Of a stretch of DNA of 64,000 nucleotides, positions 50,995 through 61,161 are shown in pieces; within the stretch, counting starts at the first letter, position 1; each line of letters opens with the position of its first letter. The position numbers were made by a program, and so were the translations under genes. This DNA comes from Bacteroidia bacterium (GTDB lineage: Bacteria; Bacteroidota; Bacteroidia; Bacteroidales; Prolixibacteraceae). The notes beneath the pieces were generated by a model that worked only from the letters and a program-made list of their open reading frames with translations, was not told the origin of the DNA and ran no database searches. Where the stretch lies: positions 1 through 64,000 of the forward strand of contig JAPLDS010000052.1 of NCBI GenBank assembly GCA_026391295.1. Reading direction: 5' to 3'.

Positions 50995-52032
50995 TTATTT
51001 TACAATTGGAGTTAACACAAGATTCCGATATGATACCTTACCGTGATCTCCTTGAAGATAGATAGGACCAGGGGTAAATACATCTGATTTCATCGCACCT
51101 CCAGTTGGGCCGAAGATAGGTTGGTTATCGATGATTTTTACTCCATTCAAGATCACCGTGGCATGACGGTCGCATAGGGTGATATCCATCGATTGCCATT
51201 CGCCTGCAGGCTTCTCAGCTGCTGAAGTTGGTGTGATCCGACTATATACAGCGCCCATATTATGCGGGTCAAGCTCGTGTTTGTATGAATCGACTACTTG
51301 GACTTCATACATACCACGAAGGTAAACACCACTGTTGCTTCCGGCAGGAACATTGACCTCTAATTTTAAATTGAAATCTTCAAACTCTTGCTCTGTCCGA
51401 AGGTTGCCATAGCTTACATGAGCCCCTTCAACTTGAACAGGATCATTGGAAAGCAAACCGTTTGAAACAGAGAAGCCATTTTTCTGCTTGTCATTGATCA
51501 GTTTCCAGCCACTAAGATCTTTCCCATTAAACAAGGTTGTTGGAGTTCCAAACTTCACTTTTGATAAGTCAGGAGCAGGAGGTGGCGCTGGTAATTTTGT
51601 TCCACTAAATGCCGTAGAATCAACTCCAGTTCCATCACGATGAGGGTTGTAGATATACCCAACAATCTTATCGCCTTGTCTTTTTACTTCAAGCCAATTG
51701 GTAACTTGATGCGAGCGTAAAGCTTCGTTCTTCTCGTTTTTTGTCCGAATAACTTTGTCTCCTCTCTCGACAATCAGCGAATTATTATGCAAGTAAACAT
51801 TAGCCACTGGCACGACACTTCCTCCACCCCAAAGTAGGTCGGCATCGATATAGCCCTTCTCTTGACGGACTTCCAGCCATCCCACAGAGCCTCCTTTGAT
51901 GTCGATCGTCCACTGACCAAAGAACTCATTTACTTCAATTTTTTTTGCTGCTGCAACTTTCGGTTTGAAATTGCAAGAAGTCAAAGACAATGCTGCCAAC
52001 ACGACTCCTAGATAGATAAATTTAGCTTTCAT
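50995..52032 (-). CDS. DUF1080 (3-keto-disaccharide hydrolase-like) lipoprotein
   Basis: Lipobox LTSCNFKPK; TTLFNGKDLSGWKL, NSGVYLRGMYEVQVVDS, HATVILNGVKIIDN. Likely start MKAKFIYLG at 52032 rather than 52137. Confidence 0.88.
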   Translation of the reverse strand: MKAKFIYLGVVLAALSLTSCNFKPKVAAAKKIEVNEFFGQWTIDIKGGSVGWLEVRQEKGYIDADLLWGGGSVVPVANVYLHNNSLIVERGDKVIRTKNEKNEALRSHQVTNWLEVKRQGDKIVGYIYNPHRDGTGVDSTAFSGTKLPAPPPAPDLSKVKFGTPTTLFNGKDLSGWKLINDKQKNGFSVSNGLLSNDPVQVEGAHVSYGNLRTEQEFEDFNLKLEVNVPAGSNSGVYLRGMYEVQVVDSYKHELDPHNMGAVYSRITPTSAAEKPAGEWQSMDITLCDRHATVILNGVKIIDNQPIFGPTGGAMKSDVFTPGPIYLQGDHGKVSYRNLVLTPIVK

Positions 52033-52249
52033 TGATTTAAAAATTAGTTTGTAAAATTTAAACTGACAGGATAAATAATTAGTTTTGAGGCAGGTTATTC
52101 GGCTATTCAATAATACCACATATTTGTAATATATCAAACTTCTTAATGATAATTCCTTCGCTGTTTTTTCGTTCGAAATCTATTAAATTTGGAGTGCTTA
52201 AACTTCAGGAAAAATAAATAGGTTAAACATTTTACCTATCCTTGTTGTA

Positions 52250-53473
52250 GTGATTACAGAAGATAAGGTTCCCTCGTCTTTTAAAGAATATTGCAGTTTA
52301 ATTATGGAACAAAATATCGATTATATAGCCCTTAGTGAAAACGGAAACAAAAAGTTTACCGACGAAGATTACCCAGGAGCTATCTTAGATTACACTCAAG
52401 CTATCGCGCTAAATTCGAATGATGCTGAGCTTTACTATAACCGTGGCAACGCGAAATACAATTTAAATGATTTTTTCGGTGCTATTGCCGACTATAATGT
52501 GGCACTCGAGATTGACTCTGGCTACGACATGGTATACAATAATAGGGGAAATGCAAAGAATGCTTTGAACGATTATCGAGGAGCTATTGCTGATTATTCT
52601 GCTGCTATAACCGCCGATGCAGAGGATGCCACTGCGCTTTATAATAGAGGTTTTGCGAAGAATAGCATTGAAGATTTTAGAGGGGCAGTCATTGATTTTA
52701 CTGCAGCTATTGCAATCGATCCGATGCATATTGAGGCTTATTACAATCGAGGGGTAAGCAATTTTTTCTTGCGGAATTATAAAAGTGCCATCACCGATTA
52801 TTCAAAAGTCATCTCCTTGGAGCCATACGATTCAATGGCATTTTGTAGTAGGGGATTGGCCCGAAAAGGGTTAGATGATTTCGATGGATCGATCCGTGAT
52901 TTTACGATGGCTATTGATCTTAATGGAGAGGATGTTGTTTCGTATTACAATAGAGCGTTAGCAAAAAATGCCCTATTTGACTATCGAGGTGCAATTGATG
53001 ATTTCTCTATGGTCCTTGTTCTTAGTCCAAAATATACCTTGATCTATAATCTTCGTGGTCATGCCAAAGGTAATCTTCAAGATTATGCAGGAGCCATAGC
53101 CGATTATACCAAAGTTATAGAGGCGGAGCCAAACGACGTTCTGGCTTGGTCTAGCCGAGGATTTGCGAAAAATGCCATACAAGATTTTAGGGGAGCTGTA
53201 GCCGATTATACCAAAGTCATCGAGCTAAATTCAACCTATCCCTCCATTTACACCCATCGCGGGAATGCGAAATGCAACCTTAAACTTTATGGTGGAGCAG
53301 TAGCTGATTTCACTTCTGCTATCCAACTTAATCCTGATGATGCTGAATCGATCTATGCTCGTGGATTAACACGCCTCGATCTGGGACAACAGCATGAGGC
53401 AGCGTTAGATTTCCAACGAGCTGCTGAGTTGGGTTCTGCGGATGCCATAGAAGCTATTGCGAAATACTGCTAA
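52250..53473 (+). CDS. TPR protein with 11 gapless 34-aa repeats
   Basis: Repeated YYNRGNAKxxLxDYxGAIADYxxAIxxxPxD; GTG start at 52250 or ATG at 52304. Confidence 0.9.
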   Translation: MITEDKVPSSFKEYCSLIMEQNIDYIALSENGNKKFTDEDYPGAILDYTQAIALNSNDAELYYNRGNAKYNLNDFFGAIADYNVALEIDSGYDMVYNNRGNAKNALNDYRGAIADYSAAITADAEDATALYNRGFAKNSIEDFRGAVIDFTAAIAIDPMHIEAYYNRGVSNFFLRNYKSAITDYSKVISLEPYDSMAFCSRGLARKGLDDFDGSIRDFTMAIDLNGEDVVSYYNRALAKNALFDYRGAIDDFSMVLVLSPKYTLIYNLRGHAKGNLQDYAGAIADYTKVIEAEPNDVLAWSSRGFAKNAIQDFRGAVADYTKVIELNSTYPSIYTHRGNAKCNLKLYGGAVADFTSAIQLNPDDAESIYARGLTRLDLGQQHEAALDFQRAAELGSADAIEAIAKYC

Positions 53474-53497
53474 ATAGCATCAAATCATTCGTCTGTC

Positions 53498-55663
53498 TTA
53501 TTTCTGGAAGTAACCATGATACCTCCCCATCCAATAGGGAAGTAGGAAATAGGCCCCATCATCTTCATGAGTTCCATTTGAACCTATTATAAACTCTCGT
53601 GGATTTGAATTCGCCTTCACAATACCTGCCTCTGGCGTAGGAATAATTCGTGTAGCTTGCGCTTTTCTAGAGCGGTCAATAAGCTGGTCGGCTTGCAGAT
53701 CCCAGCGGTGACTATTATCCATAGTCCAGGTGATCATATCCATGGGGATAAGCTGAAGTTCCTCTTTGGCAATTGCTATATCACAATCTTTCTTGAGTGC
53801 TACACTTGCGATTATGTTCCATAGCGGAGTTCGATCGGGCTTCGCTGCGTTCCATGCTCGTTGAATACTTGTGGTATAAGTGGGAAGATGTTTAGTGTCT
53901 TTTGAATAAGCAAACAGTGAATAATAAGGAAGGTAGGTTAAGATATCATCTGAGTGGCTATTCTCATATGGAACGGCTCTCTTGGCCTCCAGTGTATTCT
54001 CTGCATAGTGATGCTTTTGAATCAGCATCTGATAAGCCTTTTCAAATTTTTGATCTCCAGTAATGTATACGGCAACTTTTAGGAAGGAGAGTATCTGCAG
54101 GGAATTAGTGCCTCGCTCATACCACCGACCTGGAACATTGTTCAGCGAATCGGGATTCCAAATGGCCCATTGTGTAGGCTTTCCATCGAAGTCAATAAAT
54201 TGGAAGTTATTCGTGATAATATGAGTCATTTCACGGTCAACGAGCCCTTTTATTCGCTTTTTTGTTGGAGCATCTGCAACTAGATCATAAAAAAGTGGAA
54301 TGGCAAATAGATGTCCGGCAAGCTCATCCGAGCTCGCATCATCGAGCCATTGCCACTTCCCATCGGCTGAAGGATGCCATTTTTTTGGATAGGGCGAACG
54401 CGACTGGATCACGGTATCAGAAGCGGCTGCAAAAGATCGTCCAGGCAACCCGCTGATTCCAGTTGCTGTTTCTAGTCGTTCTAGAGCTTCGTAGCTGTTA
54501 ATTGCATTTTTTTTCGCTTCTGGATCTTTAGTGACTGCATATCTAAAGCACTCAGCTGCCAAATAGATTGCCGTCCAGAGTCCATCGTTATCGTTGGTGG
54601 TTTTTTTACTCGTCGACAAGTCTCCTGGGGTAGTTAATAGCGATTGACTAATTAACCCATATCGGTTGTGGCGCAGGCTGATTCGTTCTTCAAAGACCGA
54701 AGCTTTCTGCTCCAAGGTCATGGGTGTTTGTTTAATCTGACTGATTCCTGAGGGTGTTGCAATCCATACGGTATGCTCGTCCAGTGGAAGTATGTCATTG
54801 ATTTTATTGTTTGGCAACCATCTCTTTCCATTGTAATAATGCCATGTTGAATCTTTCTTGATGGCTCCTTTATCGGTTCCAAGCCAGATAGTTTTATTGA
54901 AGGAGTGAATGGATGTGATTGGACCATAAGGGAGTCCGTCGGCACCTCTTAAAAGCCAATGGTCGCCATCTTTAGCTATACATCCGAGGGCAAAAAGTCC
55001 ACCAAACACCACGTCATTTTTAGCTGTTGTCTCAAGGGCAAAATACTGTCTCTTTAGCCCTTTTGCCATCAGATGGGCATCCATATTAAACCACCCTGCC
55101 GCAATTCGGAGCAAAAGTCCATTATTGGTCGCAACCCATAAATCGCCTTTTTGATCGGCGGCTATAGCATGTACCCTTGACCCCGCTGCAATTGAGACTG
55201 AATGCCACGAACCATCATAGGTTAAAAGACCATTATTGGTGCCAACATGTAGCACCTTTTCATTCTCCCAGGCTAGACAACTAATGGTATCGTTTTGCGA
55301 ATTCTCGGGAAGTTTAAGAAGAACGGTACTATCTCCATTTTGAATAAAATTCTTAGATGCCAGCCATATCTCATTTTTCTTGTCGAGCGTTGCCGTTTCC
55401 CAAACAGAATGGTTTGGTTTACCTGTCCAACTATTGTTTTGGAAGGAATAAATCCCATTTGACGTAACACAAGTAACTTTTTCCTTTGTTTTGAAAAGCT
55501 TTAAAATATTCGAAGATGCTAAATCGGGTAATTTTATATCGCTCTTTATCTCTTGTAGATAGGTTTCGTGAACGAGCTTTAAACCCACAGAGGGTTGAGA
55601 TTTCGTGTTGAACTGTATTGAAAATACAAGAAGAATACTGCAGATTAATCGATCGATTTTCAT
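53498..55663 (-). CDS. Secreted propeller plus predicted toroid protein, paralogue 4
   Basis: WLGTDKGAIKKDSTWHYYNGKRWLPNNKINDILPLDEHTVWIATPSG; TNDNDGLWTAIYLAAECFRYAVTK; ASSDELAGHLFA; LPYWMGRYHGYFQK. Confidence 0.75.
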   Translation of the reverse strand: MKIDRLICSILLVFSIQFNTKSQPSVGLKLVHETYLQEIKSDIKLPDLASSNILKLFKTKEKVTCVTSNGIYSFQNNSWTGKPNHSVWETATLDKKNEIWLASKNFIQNGDSTVLLKLPENSQNDTISCLAWENEKVLHVGTNNGLLTYDGSWHSVSIAAGSRVHAIAADQKGDLWVATNNGLLLRIAAGWFNMDAHLMAKGLKRQYFALETTAKNDVVFGGLFALGCIAKDGDHWLLRGADGLPYGPITSIHSFNKTIWLGTDKGAIKKDSTWHYYNGKRWLPNNKINDILPLDEHTVWIATPSGISQIKQTPMTLEQKASVFEERISLRHNRYGLISQSLLTTPGDLSTSKKTTNDNDGLWTAIYLAAECFRYAVTKDPEAKKNAINSYEALERLETATGISGLPGRSFAAASDTVIQSRSPYPKKWHPSADGKWQWLDDASSDELAGHLFAIPLFYDLVADAPTKKRIKGLVDREMTHIITNNFQFIDFDGKPTQWAIWNPDSLNNVPGRWYERGTNSLQILSFLKVAVYITGDQKFEKAYQMLIQKHHYAENTLEAKRAVPYENSHSDDILTYLPYYSLFAYSKDTKHLPTYTTSIQRAWNAAKPDRTPLWNIIASVALKKDCDIAIAKEELQLIPMDMITWTMDNSHRWDLQADQLIDRSRKAQATRIIPTPEAGIVKANSNPREFIIGSNGTHEDDGAYFLLPYWMGRYHGYFQK

Positions 55664-55684
55664 CCTGAAAATTTCTTATTAAAC

Positions 55685-57838
55685 CTATTTCTCAATGATC
55701 AATCCATGATACCTTCCCATCCAATAGGGAAGTAAGAAAAATGCGCCGTCGTCCTCGCCATGGCCATCCGAGCCTGAATCATAGAGATAGGTGTTACTGT
55801 TCCATTTTGATATGCCTCGCTCTGGAGTTGGAATGGGCCTAATTGCTTGTGCCTTGCCAAAACGATCGTTTAACTGGTCTCGGGGTAAATCCCAACGATG
55901 ACTATTCTCCATTCGCCAGGTGATTAGATCCATAGGGATTTGTTGAAGCTCCTCAAGGGCAATCTTAAGATCGCAATCTTTTTTGAGCCCAATACTCGAA
56001 ATGATGTTCCAGATTGGAATCCGATCGGGTTGCTCAACACGCCAACTGCGTTCGGTACTTTTTATAAATTTTGGCATTAGCTGAGCATCATTGGCATACC
56101 GCAGTAAGGTGTAGTTTGGTAAGAAGGCCAGTTCGTCATCCGAATGGTTGATATCGAAAGGTCCATACATCTTTTGCGGTATCATATTTTCGACATAGTG
56201 GTGTTTTTGTGTCAAGGTCTGATAGGCTTTTTCGAATTTCTGATCCCCGGTAACATGAAGACTCGCCTTTAGGAAGGCCAGTATCTGCATCGAGTTAATC
56301 CCTTTTTCGTACCACCAATTATTTGAGAAGTTTAAGGAGTCAGGAGTCCATACGGCCCAGCGTGTCGCTTTCCCATCGAGGTCTACGAGTTGGAAATTGT
56401 GATCAACGATGGTTCTCATCAATCTATGGACCAAGCTTTTAACCCGCTCTTTCATCTCAACTTCTGCCACTAAATCAAAAAATAGGGGATAGGCAAACAT
56501 ATGACCAACAATCTCGTCGGAGCTGGTATCACCCTTCCATTTCCATTTTTGATCAGGGGTTAAATGCCACTCCCCACCTTTGCCCGTATCTTCATCCGCT
56601 GCGGTGATTGATCGTGCCGGAAAGCCAGGCATTCCTGTCAGCTTCTCCAGTCGTTCGAGTGCTTCAAATGCTTTATTGGCATTTTTTTTCGCTTCGGGCT
56701 CTTTGGTAACTGCATATCGGTAGCTCTCTGCCGCTAGATAAATAGCTGTCCACAGTCCATCGTTATCATCTGTTCCAGTCCGACTTGTTGAAAGATCACC
56801 TGAAATACTTAAGCTAGATCCGCTAACCAATCCATAGCGGTCGTGACGCAGCCTGATTCGCTCTTCAAAGGCTTGTGCTTTTTGCACTAAGGTCATGCTA
56901 ACCTCTTGAATCTGATTGATCCCTTTCGAAGTAGCCACCCAGGTGGTATGTTCGTCGAATGGGAGAATATCGTTGGTCTTATTGTCAGAAAGCCATCGTT
57001 TTCCATTGTAGTAATGCCAGGTTTTGTCTCTCTTGATAACACCTTTGTCGGTACCCAGCCAGGTGGCCTCTTTTATTGTTTTAATCACGGTGATTGGTCC
57101 ATAAGGCAATCCATCGGCGCCTCTTAAGAGCCAGTGATTACCATCCGCAGCAATGCATCCAAAAGAGAATAGCCCACCGAATAAAACATCTCCAGCAGTT
57201 TTCCCATTTTGTAAGGCTGAATAATAACGTTTCAGACCGTTGGCCATTAAATCTTCATCTAAGTTAACCCATTGGTTATTCATCCGACGCAAGAGTCCTC
57301 CAGTTGAGGCTGCCCATAAATCACCTTTGGAATCTCTTAAAATTGAGTTTACTCGTTTTCCTGTTGAGCATGGGATCTCTGTCCAGCTGCCATTCCACGA
57401 GAGTAATCGATTTGTTGTTCCAATCCAAAGCGTTTCATTTTCTAGATAGAGACTTACAATGGTGTCTTGAGATGCTGTTTCCGGCAGGGTTAATTTTTTA
57501 TCCTCACCCTCTTTTTGAATTGTATTCTGATTGGCAAGCCACACTTTGCCCAGCTTATCTATGGTGGCAGTAAGCCAGCCGGTTCCAGATGGTTTTCCTA
57601 TCCAAGCTCCCTTTTCATAGCGAAAAACACCATTGGAGGCAACCGCAATAACCTTGTTCTCCTCCTTGAAGAGCTTAATAATTGTTGATTCAGCTGATTG
57701 AGGTAAGGCAATCTTAGTGCTTATCTCTTGGTAATACTTTCCGCTAATTACTGGCTTAATGGATTGTGCTGCAGCGGTCAAGCAGATTGCAGAAAATAAG
57801 ATGCTAATTAGGCTGGATAAGATGATTCTTCGTTTCAT
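55685..57838 (-). CDS. Secreted propeller plus predicted toroid protein, paralogue 5 (tandem duplicate of paralogue 4)
   Basis: WLGTDKGVIKRDKTWHYYNGKRWLSDNKTNDILPFDEHTTWVATSKG; TDDNDGLWTAIYLAAESYRYAVTK; NHSDDELA; LPYWMGRYHGLI. Confidence 0.75.
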   Translation of the reverse strand: MKRRIILSSLISILFSAICLTAAAQSIKPVISGKYYQEISTKIALPQSAESTIIKLFKEENKVIAVASNGVFRYEKGAWIGKPSGTGWLTATIDKLGKVWLANQNTIQKEGEDKKLTLPETASQDTIVSLYLENETLWIGTTNRLLSWNGSWTEIPCSTGKRVNSILRDSKGDLWAASTGGLLRRMNNQWVNLDEDLMANGLKRYYSALQNGKTAGDVLFGGLFSFGCIAADGNHWLLRGADGLPYGPITVIKTIKEATWLGTDKGVIKRDKTWHYYNGKRWLSDNKTNDILPFDEHTTWVATSKGINQIQEVSMTLVQKAQAFEERIRLRHDRYGLVSGSSLSISGDLSTSRTGTDDNDGLWTAIYLAAESYRYAVTKEPEAKKNANKAFEALERLEKLTGMPGFPARSITAADEDTGKGGEWHLTPDQKWKWKGDTSSDEIVGHMFAYPLFFDLVAEVEMKERVKSLVHRLMRTIVDHNFQLVDLDGKATRWAVWTPDSLNFSNNWWYEKGINSMQILAFLKASLHVTGDQKFEKAYQTLTQKHHYVENMIPQKMYGPFDINHSDDELAFLPNYTLLRYANDAQLMPKFIKSTERSWRVEQPDRIPIWNIISSIGLKKDCDLKIALEELQQIPMDLITWRMENSHRWDLPRDQLNDRFGKAQAIRPIPTPERGISKWNSNTYLYDSGSDGHGEDDGAFFLLPYWMGRYHGLIIEK

Positions 57839-57858
57839 GGTGTTATTCTTTAGGATTA

Positions 57859-58730
57859 TTAAGTTCGTTTTATCTCTTGTTCAAGATTGATGATGATTTT
57901 TATCAAGGAGTCAGCTAACTCTTTATGGATTTGGTCGAAAGGAAGTATGGGCTCGCGCACTTGATCTGTTGGATAGATCTGTTGCTGATAAAGCAATCGT
58001 TTAAAGAAGTGGATCGAGATATCGAGGTGTTGATTTGAGAAGGCAAGAACGGGTAAGATCTTTCGAAATAAATCGGTCGCTTCCGCCTCTTTACCTTCCG
58101 TCCAAAGTTTATATATTTTGGCATATATCCAATGCATTCCCGTGGGCATAAACGCGTGAACACCTCTTTTCAAACCCTCAATCATTTGTGTGACTGCCCA
58201 TCCTCCACTGATATTTAATCTCCCCTGCGTAAGGTTTAAGATCCGAGAGTATTTCACCCCAGCAGGTACTGTCTCCACTTTTAGGCATCTGAATGCGGGA
58301 ATCCATCGCTTGTGGCATTCCAATCTTGAAGCATAATCATCTCAAGATCGATCTCTGCCAGTTGCATAAAATGACTTTTAAACTGTTCGTCATTCTGATA
58401 AGGGATCTGAAATAACATATTTCGACAACCTAATTCGGCATAAGCTCGTAGAAGCTTTTTGCTTTTTATAAGATCGGGTTCTCCTGCCCCGGCAATAACA
58501 GGCACTTGGCCATTGACCTCTTGAAGAACCGATTCGACCATTTGTATTCGTTCGGTTTCCGTAAGTTTGGACACTTCGGAAGCCATGGCAGGAACTAGAA
58601 ACCCTGACACCCCAGCATTGATTGCCTCTCTGACATTTAATTTCAATGCCTGAAGATCAACCGAATTATCGGTCTTAAATGGAGTATTTAAAACCGTTAC
58701 AATGCCAAAAAGGGGATAAAGTTCCTTCAT
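57859..58730 (-). pseudogene. Dihydrodipicolinate synthase/NAL-family gene split by an internal deletion (ORFs 58281-58730 and 57859-58323)
   Basis: LYPLFGIVTVLNTPFKTDNSVDLQALKLNVREAINAGVSGFLVPA...EMIMLQDWNATSDGF, then a frame change to IPAFRCLKVETVPAGVKYS...SGGWAVTQMIEGLKRGVHAFMPTGMH. Confidence 0.82.
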
Positions 58731-58790
58731 GAGAAATTGAACAGTCCTGACTGCCTCGAAAGGTGTCAGGACTATTTTAATTAGTTAGCT

Positions 58791-61133
58791 TTATTTTTTC
58801 AATAACCAGATATCGCAAATTTTAGATTGATCGCGCCAGTTCATTTTTGATTCCTCTGGAATGTCAAACGTAACTTGAATCTTTCCATCGCTTACATATT
58901 TCGGTGAAAGTTGGAATTCTTTAAATTTCTCTAACTCCTTGCTGTAAACAGTTGGTGAAATACGTTCTCCGTCTACGCGGATTAAGGCATCGCCGTAACC
59001 AGCAATTCGTATGGTATAGTGTCCATTAGGATCAAGATCGGCATAGTCTAACTTTGGAAAGTTTTGATAAAGCTGCGTTGAAAGACGCTTGCGGCTTTTA
59101 CCATCTTCCCACCAAGCTACATCAGTAGCATCTTCGGTGCGGGTTTTTACGCGTGGTCCTTTAGAGATATCTGAGATGTTATCGTAATAACTTCCTGGAC
59201 CTGGATTTTCCCAGGTGCGAATGACATCAAGACGATCAAGCTTCTCCTTTTCAGTGGCCATCTTACTTACCTTCGCAAACTCATCAGTAAGCCACCATCT
59301 GTTGTTTAATGGGTAATCAAGGAAATCAAGGATTGCTCCACGTTCAGACCCGCTGGCGTGGTATTTTGCCACACTAGTCTGCATTCCAATAGACTTGTTT
59401 AAAGCTTCACAGTAATAGACAATCCGTTCTCTTAGAGAAGGCGAGATCTTTTCGTTATCTCCTTTATTTACGACGGCTAAAGCTTCAGTCATGGCTTTTT
59501 CAGACCCAATTTTGGTTGCTGTGCCTAGAATTTGATTTGCCTCTTTCTCAAGCTCTTGCTCATAGACTTTTCTTCTTTTTACATAGGTGTCGTAATATGA
59601 ACGCATCACCAACTGTTGCCAGCGCCAGTTTCCTTTTAGCTCAGGATGTTTCGCTTCGAGATTTTGCCAGAATGCAAAAGTCGTTTCAATACCTCCATTT
59701 TCCTCTACAGGTCCAACCCAGTTGCGCTCCAATGCTAATATCCCATCGGCACCAGCCTCAGCTACTGTAGAGCCGAAAAAGAAACGCGAATATTCGACCA
59801 TAACCTGACGGACATCTTTTTCAGGATTCCAACCCATCTGGCTCCAGGTGACCTTGTTGACATCATCATGAACACCATCAGAATAGGTAAGAAAACCATC
59901 AGTTAAAGGGGCAAAGCGATTGTGAACCTTTGCATAATAATACGGTTGAGGATTGCAAATTTCACGTCCTTCTGTTAGAGCATAAGCCTGATCCCAGTTT
60001 TCAGTAGGGTATTGACAGCGTATGGTATGGGTTACGTCAGGATAATGGCGGTGTTTGTATTGTTTCGGTAACCGGAAACGTGATTCTGCTAAATCCGGAC
60101 TACTTGGGCCATTCGCCACACCAGTAAGCCAGTCGGGTTTATTAGCCTCTAGATATTCATAGAAATAATTTACTTGTTGATCATTAAATCCTTGTAATGA
60201 AATCCACATACCAGCTTTAGGATGAACTTTTTTAAGTTCTGCAGCAATGGCTTTTAGGAAGGGCATAACGAATTTAGGATCGTTGCTACCTGGATCGCCT
60301 CCAGGGAAGAAAATACCATCTAAACGAGCGCAACTTTTATAGAAATTGATATGCTTTTGGACTTCTGCTTTGAAAAGTGCATCATTAGAAAGATCGACAT
60401 CAGCAGGTGTCCATGCCCAATAGTCAAGTCCATAATTGTTACAGATCTCCGACATTTTTGCATTAATCATATCGCGCGGGAAACGCATCACTGGCCCAAG
60501 AGGTCCGTCATGAAAAGGGATATTCTCAATGCTATTGGTACCAAATAGCGCCAGTTCACGGAAGTAAGTCTCAAACTGTGAAGCATCCCATGAATCCCAT
60601 GAATTAGCCGTATTGCGATACCCAATTTGATGACCACGAAGTGGGTAAGCAGGTGAAGTAGCGATTTCAATGTTCTTTGTGACTAGAATCTTGCCTTTTG
60701 TAAGTTCTGCTGTTCTAAGAAATTGACCAATAGCAAATACAACAGCTCTTTCATCAGCACCAATCAACCAAAGTACATCTTGACTACCTGCTTTCCCAAG
60801 CACAAGTCGCAACCCTTCTGGTTTATTCTCCGCTAGGTTGTCGCCTGACCTTTTAGGGACATCTAATCCATTAACTTGAGTATCGCTTGATTTGGCTAAG
60901 ATAATTAAAGAGCTAGCTCCAGACTTTGAAACCAATGGCAATTTAATAGCTGTGTGTTTGGCGACTTCTTCCTGTAAGACGCGAATGGCAGTTTCTCGAA
61001 CCGGCGAGTTTATCCCCGTCGATGCGACAATAGATGCTTTTGATAAATCGATATTTTGCGCAAATACGTTTACTCCAAGGAGCAGAATCGTTGCAGCAAA
61101 TAGCGATCGGATAATAAGAAATTTAGTTTTCAT
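58791..61133 (-). CDS. Secreted alpha-glucuronidase/GH20-like N-domain glycoside hydrolase-like protein
   Basis: ASTGINSPVRETAIRVLQEEVAKHT, AYPLRGHQIGYRNTANSWDSWD, LDGIFFPGGDPGSNDP, WENPGPGSYYDN. Confidence 0.7.
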   Translation of the reverse strand: MKTKFLIIRSLFAATILLLGVNVFAQNIDLSKASIVASTGINSPVRETAIRVLQEEVAKHTAIKLPLVSKSGASSLIILAKSSDTQVNGLDVPKRSGDNLAENKPEGLRLVLGKAGSQDVLWLIGADERAVVFAIGQFLRTAELTKGKILVTKNIEIATSPAYPLRGHQIGYRNTANSWDSWDASQFETYFRELALFGTNSIENIPFHDGPLGPVMRFPRDMINAKMSEICNNYGLDYWAWTPADVDLSNDALFKAEVQKHINFYKSCARLDGIFFPGGDPGSNDPKFVMPFLKAIAAELKKVHPKAGMWISLQGFNDQQVNYFYEYLEANKPDWLTGVANGPSSPDLAESRFRLPKQYKHRHYPDVTHTIRCQYPTENWDQAYALTEGREICNPQPYYYAKVHNRFAPLTDGFLTYSDGVHDDVNKVTWSQMGWNPEKDVRQVMVEYSRFFFGSTVAEAGADGILALERNWVGPVEENGGIETTFAFWQNLEAKHPELKGNWRWQQLVMRSYYDTYVKRRKVYEQELEKEANQILGTATKIGSEKAMTEALAVVNKGDNEKISPSLRERIVYYCEALNKSIGMQTSVAKYHASGSERGAILDFLDYPLNNRWWLTDEFAKVSKMATEKEKLDRLDVIRTWENPGPGSYYDNISDISKGPRVKTRTEDATDVAWWEDGKSRKRLSTQLYQNFPKLDYADLDPNGHYTIRIAGYGDALIRVDGERISPTVYSKELEKFKEFQLSPKYVSDGKIQVTFDIPEESKMNWRDQSKICDIWLLKK

Positions 61134-61161
61134 GGTTTTGAAATTAGTATTTAGAGTTGAT

